Below are positions 44,544 through 54,877 of a stretch of 64,000 nt of DNA, piece by piece. The DNA is from Cognatundibacterium squillarum (GTDB taxonomy: Bacteria; Pseudomonadota; Gammaproteobacteria; Burkholderiales; Burkholderiaceae_D). The notes under the pieces are model-generated. The model was not told where the DNA came from, did no database searches, and worked only from the letters and a program-made list of their open reading frames with translations. The position numbers were made by a program, and so were the translations under genes. The DNA is taken from contig NZ_BMYU01000007.1 of the NCBI RefSeq assembly GCF_014652435.1, positions 124,001 through 188,000 on the forward strand, given 5' to 3'. The number at the start of each line of letters is the position of its first letter. The first letter of the stretch is position 1.

Positions 44544-46166
44544 TTACATACGGAAGATACCAAAACGCGCATCCGGAATCGGTGCGTTCAGTGCGGCGGA
44601 CAAGCCGAGACCCAGAACCATACGTGTATCTGCCGGATCAATCACGCCATCGTCCCACAAGCGTGCAGACGCATAATACGGATGTCCCTGCGCTTCATAC
44701 TGATCCTTAATCGGTTGTTTAAATGCAGCCTCTTCTTCCGCACTCCAGCTGCCGCCTTTCGCTTCAATACCATCGCGACGTACGGTTGCCAGCACGCTGG
44801 CAGCCTGCTCACCACCCATCACGGAAATACGCGCATTCGGCCACATCCACATAAAACGCGGCGAGTATGCGCGGCCGCACATGCCGTAATTACCCGCGCC
44901 GAAACTACCGCCGATAATCACCGTAAACTTCGGCACATTCGCAGTTGCCACTGCAGTCACCATCTTCGCACCGTTACGTGCGATACCTTCATTTTCGTAT
45001 TTGCGGCCGACCATAAAGCCCGTGATGTTCTGCAGGAACACCAATGGAATTTTGCGCTGGCAGCACAGCTCAATAAAGTGCGTACCCTTCAGGGCAGACT
45101 CAGAAAACAGAATACCGTTGTTCGCAATAATGCCGACTGGCATACCGTGGATATGTGCAAAGCCACAAACCAGCGTCGTGCCGTAGCGCGCTTTAAATTC
45201 ATCAAACTGAGAGCCGTCAACAATACGGGCAATCACTTCGCGTACATCGAACGGCTTGCGGGTATCTGCCGGAATCACCCCGTATAGTTCAGAAGCCGGA
45301 TACAAAGGTTCTGCCACCGGACGGGTGACAACCGTTTGCGGTTTCTGACGATTCAGATTGGAAACGATGGTGCGTGCCAGCGATAAAGCGTGCGTATCGT
45401 TCTGCGCCAGATGATCCGCAACACCGGACAAGCGGGTATGTACATCACCACCACCCAGATCTTCTGCACTGACCACCTCACCGGTTGCCGCTTTCACCAG
45501 TGGCGGGCCACCGAGAAAAATTGTTCCCTGATTTTTGACGATAATGGACTCATCACTCATCGCCGGTACATAAGCCCCGCCGGCGGTACATGAGCCCATT
45601 ACCACTGCGATCTGCGGTATCCCCTTGGCAGACATGTTTGCCTGATTGTAGAAAATACGCCCGAAGTGATCACGATCCGGGAAAACGTCATCCTGATTCG
45701 GCAGATTTGCACCACCGGAGTCGACCAGATAAATACATGGCAAATTATTCTGCTCTGCAATTTCCTGCGCACGCAGATGCTTTTTCACGGTCATCGGATA
45801 ATAAGTGCCGCCCTTCACGGTAGCATCATTACAGACGATTACACATTCCTGTCCGGCAACACGACCGATGCCGGTAATCACGCCCGCGGACGGTGCAGCA
45901 TCCTGACCATTTTTCTCCTGATACATACCGTAAGCAGCGAGCTGAGAAAATTCCAGAAACGGTGTTCCCGGATCCAGCAGCATCTGCACACGGTCACGTG
46001 GCAATAACTTGCCACGGTTCAGATGTTTCTGACGTGCTTCCGCACCGCCACCCTCTGCAATTTTTGCAATTTTCTGTTTCAGGTCATCCACCACGCGTTG
46101 CATAGCTTCTGCGTTGAGCCGGAAATCTTCCGAACGTGCATTCAGTTTGGATTCGATAATCGCCAT
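44544..46166 (-). CDS. liuB: methylcrotonyl-CoA carboxylase, carboxyltransferase beta subunit
   Basis: A 540-residue carboxyltransferase subunit of biotin-dependent acyl-CoA carboxylase. It shows [56 protein letters not shown] (MCC-type), [41 protein letters not shown] and [24 protein letters not shown]. Partner of LiuD encoded about 4.5 kb downstream. Normal length. Confidence 0.95.
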   Translation of the reverse strand: MAIIESKLNARSEDFRLNAEAMQRVVDDLKQKIAKIAEGGGAEARQKHLNRGKLLPRDRVQMLLDPGTPFLEFSQLAAYGMYQEKNGQDAAPSAGVITGIGRVAGQECVIVCNDATVKGGTYYPMTVKKHLRAQEIAEQNNLPCIYLVDSGGANLPNQDDVFPDRDHFGRIFYNQANMSAKGIPQIAVVMGSCTAGGAYVPAMSDESIIVKNQGTIFLGGPPLVKAATGEVVSAEDLGGGDVHTRLSGVADHLAQNDTHALSLARTIVSNLNRQKPQTVVTRPVAEPLYPASELYGVIPADTRKPFDVREVIARIVDGSQFDEFKARYGTTLVCGFAHIHGMPVGIIANNGILFSESALKGTHFIELCCQRKIPLVFLQNITGFMVGRKYENEGIARNGAKMVTAVATANVPKFTVIIGGSFGAGNYGMCGRAYSPRFMWMWPNARISVMGGEQAASVLATVRRDGIEAKGGSWSAEEEAAFKQPIKDQYEAQGHPYYASARLWDDGVIDPADTRMVLGLGLSAALNAPIPDARFGIFRM

Positions 46167-46259
46167 TTTGTCTCTGTGTATTTATCTGAGTCTGACTGAC
46201 AAGGATCACCTGTCAGTTACTAAGGCCAGGGAAGGTCAGCCCCCGTTGGCCTGCCAAGC

Positions 46260-46664
46260 TTACTTCGCGGGAAAACGACCATCTACGTAATACCAGCGTC
46301 CTTCATACCGCACAAAGCGGCTGATTTCATGCAAGCGGTAAGCCTTGCCTGCAATTTTGTAACGCGCCACAAATTCCACCGTTGCTTCATCTCCGCCGGG
46401 TACATGCTTGCGCACTTCCAGACCAAGCCACTGCGTCGGTTCCTCATGCGTAATCTGCTCTTTCGGACAGGTTCGCTCATCCCAGCTGGCACGCAGATAC
46501 GCTTCCTGATTCTGGGTATACGCCGTGTAACGCGAGCGCATCAGTGTTTCTGCATCCGCAGCGAGCAATTCGCCGCGAATATAAGGTGCACAACAAGTTT
46601 CCAGTGTTTTTCCTGAACCGCAGGGACAGGCATTGCTCACCGGCTTTACTGCTTTTTGCTTCAT
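46260..46664 (-). CDS. YchJ family protein with SEC-C zinc motif
   Basis: A 134-residue protein: N-terminal SEC-C motif (ACPCGSGKTLETCC) that binds zinc, LMRSRYTAYTQNQEAYLRASW, then an NTF2-like half (WLGLEVRKHVPGGDEATVEFVARYKIAGK, RYEGRWYYVDG). Typical UPF0225/YchJ. Function unknown. Its ATG overlaps the TGA of the rhodanese gene (ATGA), so the two are coupled. Confidence 0.9.
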   Translation of the reverse strand: MKQKAVKPVSNACPCGSGKTLETCCAPYIRGELLAADAETLMRSRYTAYTQNQEAYLRASWDERTCPKEQITHEEPTQWLGLEVRKHVPGGDEATVEFVARYKIAGKAYRLHEISRFVRYEGRWYYVDGRFPAK

Positions 46665-47062
46665 ACTGATTGTTTTCTTTCTTTCTGTACTACAGGCGCA
46701 CCTGCTGCCTTCCATGCACCGAATCCGCCTTCGATATGGGCAACATGCTCCAGTCCCATTTCCAGCAAAGTCCGGGTCGTCAGAGCACTGCGCCATCCGG
46801 CAGCACAAAATAAAATAAATTCTTTCTGCTCACCGAATACCGGTTTGAAATATGGGGATTCAGGATCGACCCAGAATTCAATCATGCCACGCGGTGCATG
46901 AAAGGCACCCGGCACCATGCCTTCGCGTTCCAGTTCACGGATATCACGCACATCAATCAGCTGCACATTCGGATCATCGAGTCGGGCAAGTACTTCCGCC
47001 ACACTGTAGGTACGAATCATTGCCGTTGCTTCGTCTACCAGTTGTTTATAGCCTTTTTTCAT
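46661..47062 (-). CDS. rhodanese-like domain protein
   Basis: A 133-residue single-domain rhodanese. VQLIDVRDIRELEREGMVPGAFHAPRGMIEFW is the CH2-like entry; the active-site loop FCAAGWRSA holds Cys86. Likely a sulfur carrier or thiosulfate/polysulfide sulfurtransferase. Possible link with nearby biotin synthase as a sulfur-handling protein is speculative. GGAGGAG ribosome site. Confidence 0.9.
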   Translation of the reverse strand: MKKGYKQLVDEATAMIRTYSVAEVLARLDDPNVQLIDVRDIRELEREGMVPGAFHAPRGMIEFWVDPESPYFKPVFGEQKEFILFCAAGWRSALTTRTLLEMGLEHVAHIEGGFGAWKAAGAPVVQKERKQSV

Positions 47063-47090
47063 CGAACGTCTCCTCCGTTAATATTTCACT

Positions 47091-47696
47091 TCAGAAGCTT
47101 CCCTGAGCAAGCCATCGCTCCACCTGCGGCAAGCGGTCATTTCCCCAGAACGACTCACCGTCAACAATGATCCACGGCGCACCAAAGATACCGCGTGCAA
47201 TGGCTGTCTCACACTGTTCACGCAAAGCATCTTTCCATTGCGGATCAGCGCAGGCAGCGATTGCAGACTGACCATCTAAGTCCAGCCCGCTGACCACATC
47301 AGCCAGCCAAGCGGAATCGTTCACCGGTACATCGCCGTTAAAATATGCTGAAGTTACTCTGCGAACAAATTCACCCGTCAGATGCGGCGCCTGCTGCTTC
47401 AGCCACAAACACACACGTGCAGTATTGTGTGTACTGACGGGGAAATTATCCGGCAAACGCAGACTCAGTCCCGCAAACCGTGCTGACCTTTCAAAGTCAT
47501 GACGAAAATAATTTGCCATCACCGGTGGCCGCATTGTCAGGGGACCTGATCCGGTTTCCCGGAATACCGCGCCAAGTAATACCGGCTGCCAGTTCACTGT
47601 ACGCCCGTAACGTGCAGCCAGTTGCTCAACCGACTGTGCTGCGATATATGCGTAGGGTGAAACGAAGTCAAACCAGAATTCAATTGCTTGCATCAT
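47091..47696 (-). CDS. 2-hydroxychromene-2-carboxylate isomerase-like DsbA-family protein
   Basis: A 201-residue thioredoxin-fold, GST-kappa-like protein: IEFWFDFVSPYAYIAAQSVEQLA with Ser-Pro in place of the CxxC, VNWQPVLLGAVFRETG, and C-terminal GIFGAPWIIVDGESFWGNDRL. This matches HCCA isomerases of aromatic degradation, although the actual substrate here is unknown; no aromatic pathway genes are nearby. The start is ATG 47696 or 47693; the latter is better spaced from GGGG. Confidence 0.86.
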   Translation of the reverse strand: MMQAIEFWFDFVSPYAYIAAQSVEQLAARYGRTVNWQPVLLGAVFRETGSGPLTMRPPVMANYFRHDFERSARFAGLSLRLPDNFPVSTHNTARVCLWLKQQAPHLTGEFVRRVTSAYFNGDVPVNDSAWLADVVSGLDLDGQSAIAACADPQWKDALREQCETAIARGIFGAPWIIVDGESFWGNDRLPQVERWLAQGSF

Positions 47697-47749
47697 GATC
47701 CCCTTTTCGGATCTTCAGAAACCTGCTGGGCTAGCAGATAACGGATAAC

Positions 47750-48880
47750 TTACGCCAGTGCGCGGGAAATCAGAATTTTCTGAATTTCAGATGTTCCTTC
47801 ATAGATCTGACATACCCGCACATCACGATAAATTCTTTCAACCGGAAAATCGCTGACGATGCCATAACCACCGTGAATCTGAATCGCTTCGGAACAGACA
47901 CGTTCTGCTATTTCAGAGGCAAATAATTTCGCCATCGCCGCTTCTTTCAGGCAAGGCTTACCGGCATCTTTCATGCTTGCAGCATGCCAGATTAACTGAC
48001 GGGCTGCTTCAATGCGAGTCGCCATATCTGCCAGTTTGAACTGTATCGCCTGATGTTCAAAAATGGGTTTTCCGAAACTCTGACGGTCTTTTGCGTAACT
48101 CAGTGCTGCCTCGAACGCAGCACGCGCCATACCAACGGATTGCGAAGCAATCCCGATACGTCCGCCTTCCAGACCGGACAGCGCAATTTTGTAACCCATG
48201 CCCTCTTGCCCGATCAGATTTTCAGCAGGAATGCGGCAATTCTCAAAAATGATCTGTGCTGTATCCGAAGAATGCTGTCCCATTTTGTGTTCCAGACCCG
48301 CTACAACATAGCCAGGCGTACTGGTCGGCACCCAGAAAGCACTGATGCCTTTTTTACCTGCCGCTTTGTCGGTCACTGCCATTACAATCGCAACATCAGC
48401 ATGCTTACCACTGGTGATAAACTGCTTCACACCATTCAGCACATACTCATCGCCTTCGCGTTTGGCCGTGGTTTTCAAATCTGCAGCATCACTGCCTGCA
48501 TGCGGCTCTGTCAGACAGAACGCGCCCAGCATGTCACCTTTCGCCAACGGCACCAGCCATTGCTGTTTCTGTGTTTCGCTTGCATACATCATCGCGATAC
48601 TGCATACCGGACAATTATTCACAGAAACTACCGTGGAAGTGCCGCCGTCACCAGCAGCGATTTCCTCAATCACCAGCGACAACGACAGATAGTCCATGCC
48701 GGCTCCGCCGTACTGTTCCGGAACCGCAACGCCGTAAGCACCCAGCTGCGCCAGCTCTTTCAGTTCTTTCGCGGGAAAATGGTGTTCTTTGTCCCAGCGG
48801 GCTGCGTTCGGAGCGATGTTTTCCTGCACATAAGCACGAATCGCATCGCGGATCATTTCATGTTCTTCACTGAGGTTCAT
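47750..48880 (-). CDS. acyl-CoA dehydrogenase
   Basis: A 376-residue flavoenzyme. Family motifs are AFCLTEPHAGSDAADLKTTA, GVKQFITSGKHADVAIVMA, GLEHKMGQHSSDTAQIIFENCRIP, RIGIASQSVGMARAAFEAALSYAKDRQSFGKPI and the C-terminal IHGGYGIVSDFPVERIYRDVRVCQIYEGTSEIQ. The catalytic Glu is expected in the latter region (YEGTSE). Likely a short- or branched-chain acyl-CoA dehydrogenase extending the block beyond leucine (e.g. butyryl-, 2-methylbutyryl- or isobutyryl-CoA). Confidence 0.92.
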   Translation of the reverse strand: MNLSEEHEMIRDAIRAYVQENIAPNAARWDKEHHFPAKELKELAQLGAYGVAVPEQYGGAGMDYLSLSLVIEEIAAGDGGTSTVVSVNNCPVCSIAMMYASETQKQQWLVPLAKGDMLGAFCLTEPHAGSDAADLKTTAKREGDEYVLNGVKQFITSGKHADVAIVMAVTDKAAGKKGISAFWVPTSTPGYVVAGLEHKMGQHSSDTAQIIFENCRIPAENLIGQEGMGYKIALSGLEGGRIGIASQSVGMARAAFEAALSYAKDRQSFGKPIFEHQAIQFKLADMATRIEAARQLIWHAASMKDAGKPCLKEAAMAKLFASEIAERVCSEAIQIHGGYGIVSDFPVERIYRDVRVCQIYEGTSEIQKILISRALA

Positions 48881-48906
48881 GCGTATTCCTGAAGAAAAAT
48901 TTCTGA

Positions 48907-49578
48907 TTACCAGCGTAAAGGCTGATGATGAATGGCATCAATAAACTGACCATGGTCTGCCGGGGTCAGTGCCGCAATCGTGCGGCGAATCGCCTGCACA
49001 CCTTCACTGACTTCAAGATCTGCACCTGCTCCACCCATATCGGTTTTCAGCCAGCCCGGATGAATTGCGGTACAGATACTGGACCTGGCCTGCAGCGATA
49101 CATCGCGCAACACCGAATTTAAGGCAGCTTTACTGGCACGATACAACCAGCCTGCACTGTTCTCGCGCATTTCGATAGAAGCCATTACTGAAGAAACAGC
49201 AATCAGCTTTCCGGCCGCTGCATCCGTCATTGGCAACAGTATCGGTAAGAGACGCATAGCTGCCAGCACATTGGTCTGCATGACGCGGTCAAATGTCTGC
49301 TGATCCGGTGCCTGCAATCCGCTGGTATGCGGGCCGTAAATCCCGGCATTCAGAATCGCCAGATCCAGCTTTTCGTCATCCAGATGCCAGCCCGCACCGG
49401 CACAATCCGTGAGTGAAGTCACATCCAGTTTGAATGCTTCGCAGCCAGCCTGACGCAAGCTTTGTAAGTCAGCATCGGTTCTTGCGGTAGCCAGTACGCG
49501 CCAGCCGTCGGCGACATATTGTTTTGCCAGTTCCGCACCGATGCCACGCGATGCGCCGATAATGAGAGCGGTTGCCAT
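48907..49578 (-). CDS. SDR family oxidoreductase
   Basis: A 223-residue short-chain dehydrogenase. NAD(P)-binding TGxxxGxG equivalent IIGASRGIGAELAKQY, LAILNAGIYG (NNAG equivalent), Ser in VSSVMASIE and catalytic Tyr in GWLYRASKAALNS. It resembles CsgA/short SDRs of unknown substrate. It lies between thiolase and acyl-CoA dehydrogenase and is probably in the same transcript. Confidence 0.88.
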   Translation of the reverse strand: MATALIIGASRGIGAELAKQYVADGWRVLATARTDADLQSLRQAGCEAFKLDVTSLTDCAGAGWHLDDEKLDLAILNAGIYGPHTSGLQAPDQQTFDRVMQTNVLAAMRLLPILLPMTDAAAGKLIAVSSVMASIEMRENSAGWLYRASKAALNSVLRDVSLQARSSICTAIHPGWLKTDMGGAGADLEVSEGVQAIRRTIAALTPADHGQFIDAIHHQPLRW

Positions 49579-49648
49579 CTTTACTATTCCTGAACAAATG
49601 CTGCGGCACTGATGACCGCAGCGTTTCGGTAGACAAGTATCTGAATAA

Positions 49649-50830
49649 TCAGATCAGTTCGATCGCAACGGCCGTACCTTCGCCACCGCCGATACACAGC
49701 GATGCGACACCGCGTTTTTTACCATACTGACGTAATGCACCGATCAGAGTCACGATGATACGGGCGCCGGATGCGCCGATAGGATGACCAAGCGCACAAG
49801 CACCGCCGTGTACATTGACTTTCTCATGCGGGATATTCAGTTCACGCATCGCCGCCATCGGTACAGCAGCAAATGCTTCATTGATTTCAAACAGATCAAC
49901 GCTGTCCACATCCCAGCCGGTTTTTGCAAACAGTTTTTGCATGGCGCCGACCGGCGCTGTTGTGAACCAGCCCGGTTCCTGCGCATGGCTGGCGTGACCA
50001 GCAATACGTGCCAGCGGTGTCAGACCCAGTTCACGTGCTTTAGATTCCTTCATCAATACCAGTGCCGCAGCACCATCGTTGATCGAGGAAGAAGATGCAG
50101 CAGTGATCGTGCCGTCTTTTTTGAACGCCGGTTTCAGTGCAGGAATTTTGTCCAGTTTAGCTTTCAGCGGACCTTCATCTTTGCTGATAACAGTATCGCC
50201 ACCGCGACCGGAAACGATCACCGGAGCGATTTCCCAGTCAAATTTACCTTCATTCTGTGCGTTCTGCGCACGTTTAACGGATGCAATCGCGAACGCATCC
50301 TGCTCTTCACGTGTAAAGCTGTATTTGGTCGCGCATTCTTCGGCAAAAGTACCCATAGAACGGCCTTTGTCATACGCGTCTTCCAGACCATCCAGCATCA
50401 TGTGGTCATACATCATGCCGTGACCGATACGGTAGCCGCCGCGTGCCTTCGGAATCAGATAAGGTGCATTGGTCATGGATTCCATACCACCGGAAACCAG
50501 CACTTCATTGCCACCGGCCATGATCGCGTCGTACGCCATCATGGTGGTTTTCATTGCTGATCCGCACATTTTCGACAGTGTCACTGCGCCGGTGGAAACC
50601 GGTAAACCGGCTGCCAGCAAAGCCTGACGTGCAGGAGCCTGACCCTGGCCAGCCATCAGGCAGTTACCGAACAATACTTCTTCCACCAGTTCCGGCTTTA
50701 CACCGGCACGTTCAACCGCTGCACGAATCGCCACTGCGCCCAGCTGGCTGGCGGTCAGGGAAGAAAAATCGCTCTGGAATGCACCCATCGGGGTACGGGC
50801 TGCACCTACGATTACGATAGCGTCTGACAT
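49649..50830 (-). CDS. acetyl-CoA C-acetyltransferase (thiolase)
   Basis: A 393-residue thiolase. The nucleophile Cys89 is in LSKMCGSAMKTTMMAYD; NVHGGACALGHPIGASGARI holds the His and CIGGGEGTAVAIE the second Cys. Length and motifs fit biosynthetic/degradative acetoacetyl-CoA thiolases. In this block it would cleave acetoacetyl-CoA derived from acetoacetate, or reverse for polyhydroxybutyrate precursor supply. Confidence 0.94.
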   Translation of the reverse strand: MSDAIVIVGAARTPMGAFQSDFSSLTASQLGAVAIRAAVERAGVKPELVEEVLFGNCLMAGQGQAPARQALLAAGLPVSTGAVTLSKMCGSAMKTTMMAYDAIMAGGNEVLVSGGMESMTNAPYLIPKARGGYRIGHGMMYDHMMLDGLEDAYDKGRSMGTFAEECATKYSFTREEQDAFAIASVKRAQNAQNEGKFDWEIAPVIVSGRGGDTVISKDEGPLKAKLDKIPALKPAFKKDGTITAASSSSINDGAAALVLMKESKARELGLTPLARIAGHASHAQEPGWFTTAPVGAMQKLFAKTGWDVDSVDLFEINEAFAAVPMAAMRELNIPHEKVNVHGGACALGHPIGASGARIIVTLIGALRQYGKKRGVASLCIGGGEGTAVAIELI

Positions 50831-50882
50831 GATGTTCTCCTGTAATTGGGATCTTAAAAATGAGCATTGCTGCCCGGTTTAT

Positions 50883-52649
50883 TTATGTCTGATGAAAGCG
50901 GATTTCCTGCGGATAAGGGAAAATATCTTCCACCTTACCCCGCTGAATACGCGCTTGTTTTTGCTGCCAGTATTCCGGCGTCAGCAGATCTGCATGGTGC
51001 TGCAGGAAGCAGCGTCTGACCTGCGGATTGCCAAGCAGGAAGCTGCCGAACTGCTCCGGAAATACATCGTTTCTGGCGACCGGATACCAGGGTTCGGCCG
51101 CCATTTCATCTTCTTCATTGCGCGGCGCCGGAATGCGGCGGAATTGACAATCGGTGATGTATTCAATTTCGTCATAGTCATAAAACACAACGCGACCATG
51201 GCGTGTAACACCAAAGTTTTTGTACAACATATCGCCGGGGAAAATATTCGCTGCAATCAGATCTTTAATTGCATTGCCATATTCACGCACGCCGTGCTCC
51301 ATTGCTGCCAGATCACCACGCTGCTCGGCTTCCGTCAGCCAGATATTCAGCGGTGTCATACGGCGTTCTATATATAAATGCCGTATCACAACTTCATCGC
51401 GCGTCACTTCCAGCAGCGAAGGCGCATAGCGCTGAATTTCTGCCAGCAATTCTTCGGAAAAGCGCGAGCGCGGAAATGCAACATCAGAATATTCCAGCGT
51501 ATCGGCCATACGGCCAACGCGATCATGGTTTTTCACCAGTTGATATTTTTCCTGCACCAGTTCACGCGTGGTTTCTTTCGGTGGCGGAAAGCTGTCTTTA
51601 ATCAGCTTGAAAACATACGGAAACGATGGAAGCGCAAATACCAGCATAACCAGACCGCGAATACCCGGCGCAGCCGCGATCTGATCCGATGAATATTTCA
51701 GGTGGTGCAGAAAATCTCGGTAGAACAGGTTTTTGCCATGCTTTTGCAAACCTAGCATCGTATAAATTTCACTGCGCGGCTTACGCGGCAAAATGCTGCG
51801 TATGAACTGCACGTACGCACTCGGCACTTCCATATCCACCATGAAGTAAGCGCGTGTAAATGAAAACAGAATCGTGATCTGCATCGCTTCGGTCAGCACG
51901 GTATCCAGCACCAGACTGCCCTTCTGACGATGCATAACAGGGATCACAAATGGGTAATCACGGTTACCGTTGATGACTTTCCCGATGATGTACGCCGCTT
52001 TATTTCTGAAAAATAAATTAGCAAGTACCTGAATCTGATGATTCGGCTCCAGTTTATCCTGACCGAAACAAGCCTTTAAACGTGCCTCCACCAGCGCGAC
52101 ATCACGGTCCAGATCTTCAAACTCTGCCTGAAGACGGAAATTGGTCACTATGCGGCGCAGGGTAAACAGTAAGCCGTCGGTCGCCGGATAATACACACGG
52201 TAAGTCGGCGGCGTATCCTGCTGCTCAAGATACTCAGTCGCAGTCGCCGGACGCAGAAAAATAAAATCGTTGTGGTAATACGCGCGGTTCAGCAACTTGG
52301 TGCAAACCGAATTGAAAAACGTTTCTGCCAGCTCCGGGCGCAGATGATCGGTCAGCAAACCCATATAATGCAGCTTGACTTCGCGCCAGACCTGATCCGT
52401 CAGATCAGCCGGATCATATTCATCTTCCAGAATCTGGACACACTCACGGACGCGTTTTTCATAGAATTGAATGCGGTCACGCGCGTTGTGCTGCAAAGTC
52501 TGCCATTCACCCCGGCCAAACAATATTGCCGCCGCCTGACTGATTTCCCTGAATATCCGGTAATGTTTATCAAAACCGTCCAGTATCGTCCGCGCGATAT
52601 CAAACGCGATCTGTGACGACAACATTTTGGGGAAATGCGGCTGCGACAT
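50883..52649 (-). CDS. aceK: isocitrate dehydrogenase kinase/phosphatase
   Basis: A 588-residue bifunctional AceK. Signs are the N-terminal regulatory half ([33 protein letters not shown]) and the kinase half, with [23 protein letters not shown] (ATP-binding loop), [17 protein letters not shown] and [15 protein letters not shown]. It phosphorylates isocitrate dehydrogenase to divert isocitrate to the glyoxylate shunt during growth on acetyl-CoA-yielding substrates. The usual neighbours aceA/aceB are absent; it lies between liuA and the thiolase. Confidence 0.95.
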   Translation of the reverse strand: MSQPHFPKMLSSQIAFDIARTILDGFDKHYRIFREISQAAAILFGRGEWQTLQHNARDRIQFYEKRVRECVQILEDEYDPADLTDQVWREVKLHYMGLLTDHLRPELAETFFNSVCTKLLNRAYYHNDFIFLRPATATEYLEQQDTPPTYRVYYPATDGLLFTLRRIVTNFRLQAEFEDLDRDVALVEARLKACFGQDKLEPNHQIQVLANLFFRNKAAYIIGKVINGNRDYPFVIPVMHRQKGSLVLDTVLTEAMQITILFSFTRAYFMVDMEVPSAYVQFIRSILPRKPRSEIYTMLGLQKHGKNLFYRDFLHHLKYSSDQIAAAPGIRGLVMLVFALPSFPYVFKLIKDSFPPPKETTRELVQEKYQLVKNHDRVGRMADTLEYSDVAFPRSRFSEELLAEIQRYAPSLLEVTRDEVVIRHLYIERRMTPLNIWLTEAEQRGDLAAMEHGVREYGNAIKDLIAANIFPGDMLYKNFGVTRHGRVVFYDYDEIEYITDCQFRRIPAPRNEEDEMAAEPWYPVARNDVFPEQFGSFLLGNPQVRRCFLQHHADLLTPEYWQQKQARIQRGKVEDIFPYPQEIRFHQT

Positions 52650-52869
52650 ACGGAACTCCGTTTACGGTAACAGTGATTGCCACGATAAAGGACACGACTG
52701 CGTCAGCATGGTCTGACGCCACCCATGTCCTGCTGAAGACCCGTTGCTAACCATCATCTGTACGCTGGCTGAACTGCACCGTTCTGCCGGTGCAGATAAC
52801 GCAGATAACAGTGTCAGGTGCAACATGGGCATGATCTCAGATACCTCGTGATTAAACACGGAAAACCGG

Positions 52870-52897
52870 AACAGGAACAGCGTCAGCTATTCCTGTT
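52870..52897 (-). terminator. possible terminator after liuA
   Basis: AACAGGAA/TTCCTGTT stem with a 12-base loop starts 9 nt after the liuA stop. The minus-strand tail is only moderately T-rich, so termination may be partial. Confidence 0.35.
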
Positions 52898-52905
52898 TTG
52901 CACGA

Positions 52906-54090
52906 TCAGCGGGTTTCTGCAAACAGTTCGCGGCCGATCAGCATACGGCGGATCTCGCTGGTACCGGCACCGATTTCGTACAGTTTGGCATCGCGCCACA
53001 GACGGCCCGCAGGGTATTCGTTGATGTAACCATTGCCACCCAGCGCCTGAATGGTTTCACCCGCCATCCATGTCGCTTTTTCTGCAGAGAACAGAATTGC
53101 GCCAGCCGCATCCTTACGCAGCGCACGGATTGCATCCGGGTTATCTGCACGGTCACATGCCTGACCGACAGCATATACATACGCTTTGCTGGCCATCATG
53201 GTCGAGTACATGTCAGCAATCTTGCCCTGCATCAGCTGGAATTCACCGATGGACTGACCGAATTGTTTGCGGTCGTGGATATACGGTACGGTCACATCCA
53301 TACAGGCTTGCATAATGCCCAGCGGACCGCCGGACAACACAGCACGTTCGAAGTCCAGACCGGACATCAGCACGTTAACACCTTTACCGACACCACCGAG
53401 CACATTTTCTACCGGTACTTCGCAGTCTTCAAACACCAGTTCGCCAGTGTGAGAACCGCGCATACCCAGTTTGTCCAGTTTCTGAGCAACGGAAAAACCT
53501 TTAAATCCTTTTTCGATCAGGAAGGCAGTGATGCCGCGCGGGCCGGCTTCCAGATCAGTTTTTGCGTACACCACCAGCGTATCGGCGTCCGGGCCGTTGG
53601 TGATCCACATTTTGCTGCCGTTCAGCACATAGCGATCGCCTTTGAGGTCAGCACGCAGTTTCATGCTGACGACGTCGGAACCGGCATTCGGCTCAGACAT
53701 CGCAAGCGCGCCGATGTGATCACCCGAGATCAGTTTCGGCAGATATTTTTGTTTTTGTTCTTCCGTGCCGTTACGTTTGATCTGGTTCACGCACAGATTT
53801 GAGTGTGCGCCGTAAGACAAGCCAACAGACGCGGAGGCACGGGAAATTTCTTCCATGACGATGATATGCGCCAGATAACCCATATTCGCACCGCCGTATT
53901 CTTCGCTGACGGTCATGCCGAGCACACCGAGGTCACCCATTTTTTTCCACAGATCCATAGGGAACTGGTCGGTACGGTCGATTTCTGCGGCGCGCGGTGC
54001 AATTTCTGCGGCGGCGAACTGTTGTACCGCTTCGCGCAGTGCTGCGATGTCGTCACCGTGCTGAAAGCTTAAACCGGGTAAATGGAGCAT
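52906..54090 (-). CDS. liuA: isovaleryl-CoA dehydrogenase
   Basis: A 394-residue acyl-CoA dehydrogenase. Motifs are [98 protein letters not shown] and [33 protein letters not shown]. The [13 protein letters not shown] and GNGYINEYP forms are diagnostic of isovaleryl-CoA dehydrogenase, first committed step of leucine catabolism after the keto-acid dehydrogenase. It has AGGAAG and a LiuR-type operator/promoter upstream. Confidence 0.95.
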   Translation of the reverse strand: MLHLPGLSFQHGDDIAALREAVQQFAAAEIAPRAAEIDRTDQFPMDLWKKMGDLGVLGMTVSEEYGGANMGYLAHIIVMEEISRASASVGLSYGAHSNLCVNQIKRNGTEEQKQKYLPKLISGDHIGALAMSEPNAGSDVVSMKLRADLKGDRYVLNGSKMWITNGPDADTLVVYAKTDLEAGPRGITAFLIEKGFKGFSVAQKLDKLGMRGSHTGELVFEDCEVPVENVLGGVGKGVNVLMSGLDFERAVLSGGPLGIMQACMDVTVPYIHDRKQFGQSIGEFQLMQGKIADMYSTMMASKAYVYAVGQACDRADNPDAIRALRKDAAGAILFSAEKATWMAGETIQALGGNGYINEYPAGRLWRDAKLYEIGAGTSEIRRMLIGRELFAETR

Positions 54091-54199
54091 GTCTTCCTCG
54101 CTGTCTGGTTAGATTCTGGTTATGACCACCGGGCGGCAGGATCACTGTCCGCAGCAGTGGCTGATACGGGTCTGCTGTGCTTGCAGCAGTAAAACAAAA

Positions 54200-54228
54200 A
54201 TCATACGTCTAATTGACGTTAACGTAAA
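54200..54228 (-). promoter_or_regulatory. predicted liuA promoter
   Basis: On the minus strand a -35 box TTTACG (54223-54228) and a -10 box TATGAT (54200-54205) are 17 bases apart. The -35 box is inside the LiuR palindrome, consistent with repression or MerR-type control. Confidence 0.55.
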
Positions 54229-54234
54229 CGTCAA
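54213..54234. promoter_or_regulatory. LiuR-type operator upstream of liuA
   Basis: A 22-bp near-perfect palindrome. It begins TTGACGTTAACG and ends AAACGTCAA; only the central pair is mismatched. It belongs to the ACGTNNACGT-type motif known for LiuR of branched-chain catabolism and recurs at 54778 before liuR. Confidence 0.72.
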
Positions 54235-54315
54235 TTTACCACGTCCGCCCCGTCGCCGGAAAGTTCAGCCATGGCTGTACCTGAGTGGCGACATAAAAAT
54301 AGCATTTTGCCATTC

Positions 54316-54714
54316 TCAGGCAGCATCAATCTGATGCACTTGTTGCAATAAATGGCGGCTTTTTTCTTCATGTGTCTGGATTTCATCCAGCATGATTTCG
54401 ATATCTTCACGCTGTTGCTCCAGCGTCGCACGATGGCGTGCAAGTACCTCCAGAAAGCTTTTCAATTGTGCTTCTGTATCTTTGGGTGACTGATACATTT
54501 CGATCAGCGCCTTGATGTCAGACAGGCTCAGTCCGAGGCGTTTACCGCGCAGTGTCAGTTTCAGATGGGTGCGGTCACGCGAGGTGTACACGCGGTTACG
54601 GCCGTTCGGACCTTCACGGGCCGGGCTGAGTAAGCCCTGATCTTCGTAAAAGCGGATTGCACGCGGCGTAATGTCAAACTCGCGTGCCAGTTCAGTGATG
54701 GTATACGTCGCCAT
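54316..54714 (-). CDS. liuR: MerR family regulator LiuR
   Basis: A 132-residue MerR protein: helix-turn-helix YTITELAREFDITPRAIRFYEDQGLLSPAREGPNGRNRVYTSRD, then wing/LTLRGKRLGLSLSDIKALIEMY, and a coiled-coil dimerisation helix (ARHRATLEQQREDIEIMLDEI). No metal-binding cysteines are present, which separates it from CueR/ZntR types. Encoded upstream of liuA with ACGTAAACGT palindromes in front of both, it is the leucine/isovalerate regulator by family and context. Confidence 0.9.
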   Translation of the reverse strand: MATYTITELAREFDITPRAIRFYEDQGLLSPAREGPNGRNRVYTSRDRTHLKLTLRGKRLGLSLSDIKALIEMYQSPKDTEAQLKSFLEVLARHRATLEQQREDIEIMLDEIQTHEEKSRHLLQQVHQIDAA

Positions 54715-54764
54715 AGGGGTAAAACACTTAACGATAGGATGAAAAAAGCCGGAAACCGGTGTAC

Positions 54765-54793
54765 ATTCTGGTTTCAGTTTACGTAAACGTCAA
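54765..54793 (-). promoter_or_regulatory. predicted liuR promoter with LiuR half-palindrome
   Basis: Minus strand -35 TTGACG (54788-54793) and -10 CAGAAT (54765-54770) with a 17-base spacer. The palindrome TTTACGTAAACGTCAA (54778-54793) overlaps the -35 and spacer, suggesting autoregulation. It may also affect the divergent gene at 54878. Confidence 0.6.
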
Positions 54794-54877
54794 TTTGAGA
54801 ATCAAGGCATTGTAGGCGAATCGTCTGACTGCCTGCCGATATTTTTGCCTTCCCGGCACTGACTCTGAGAAATTCGC

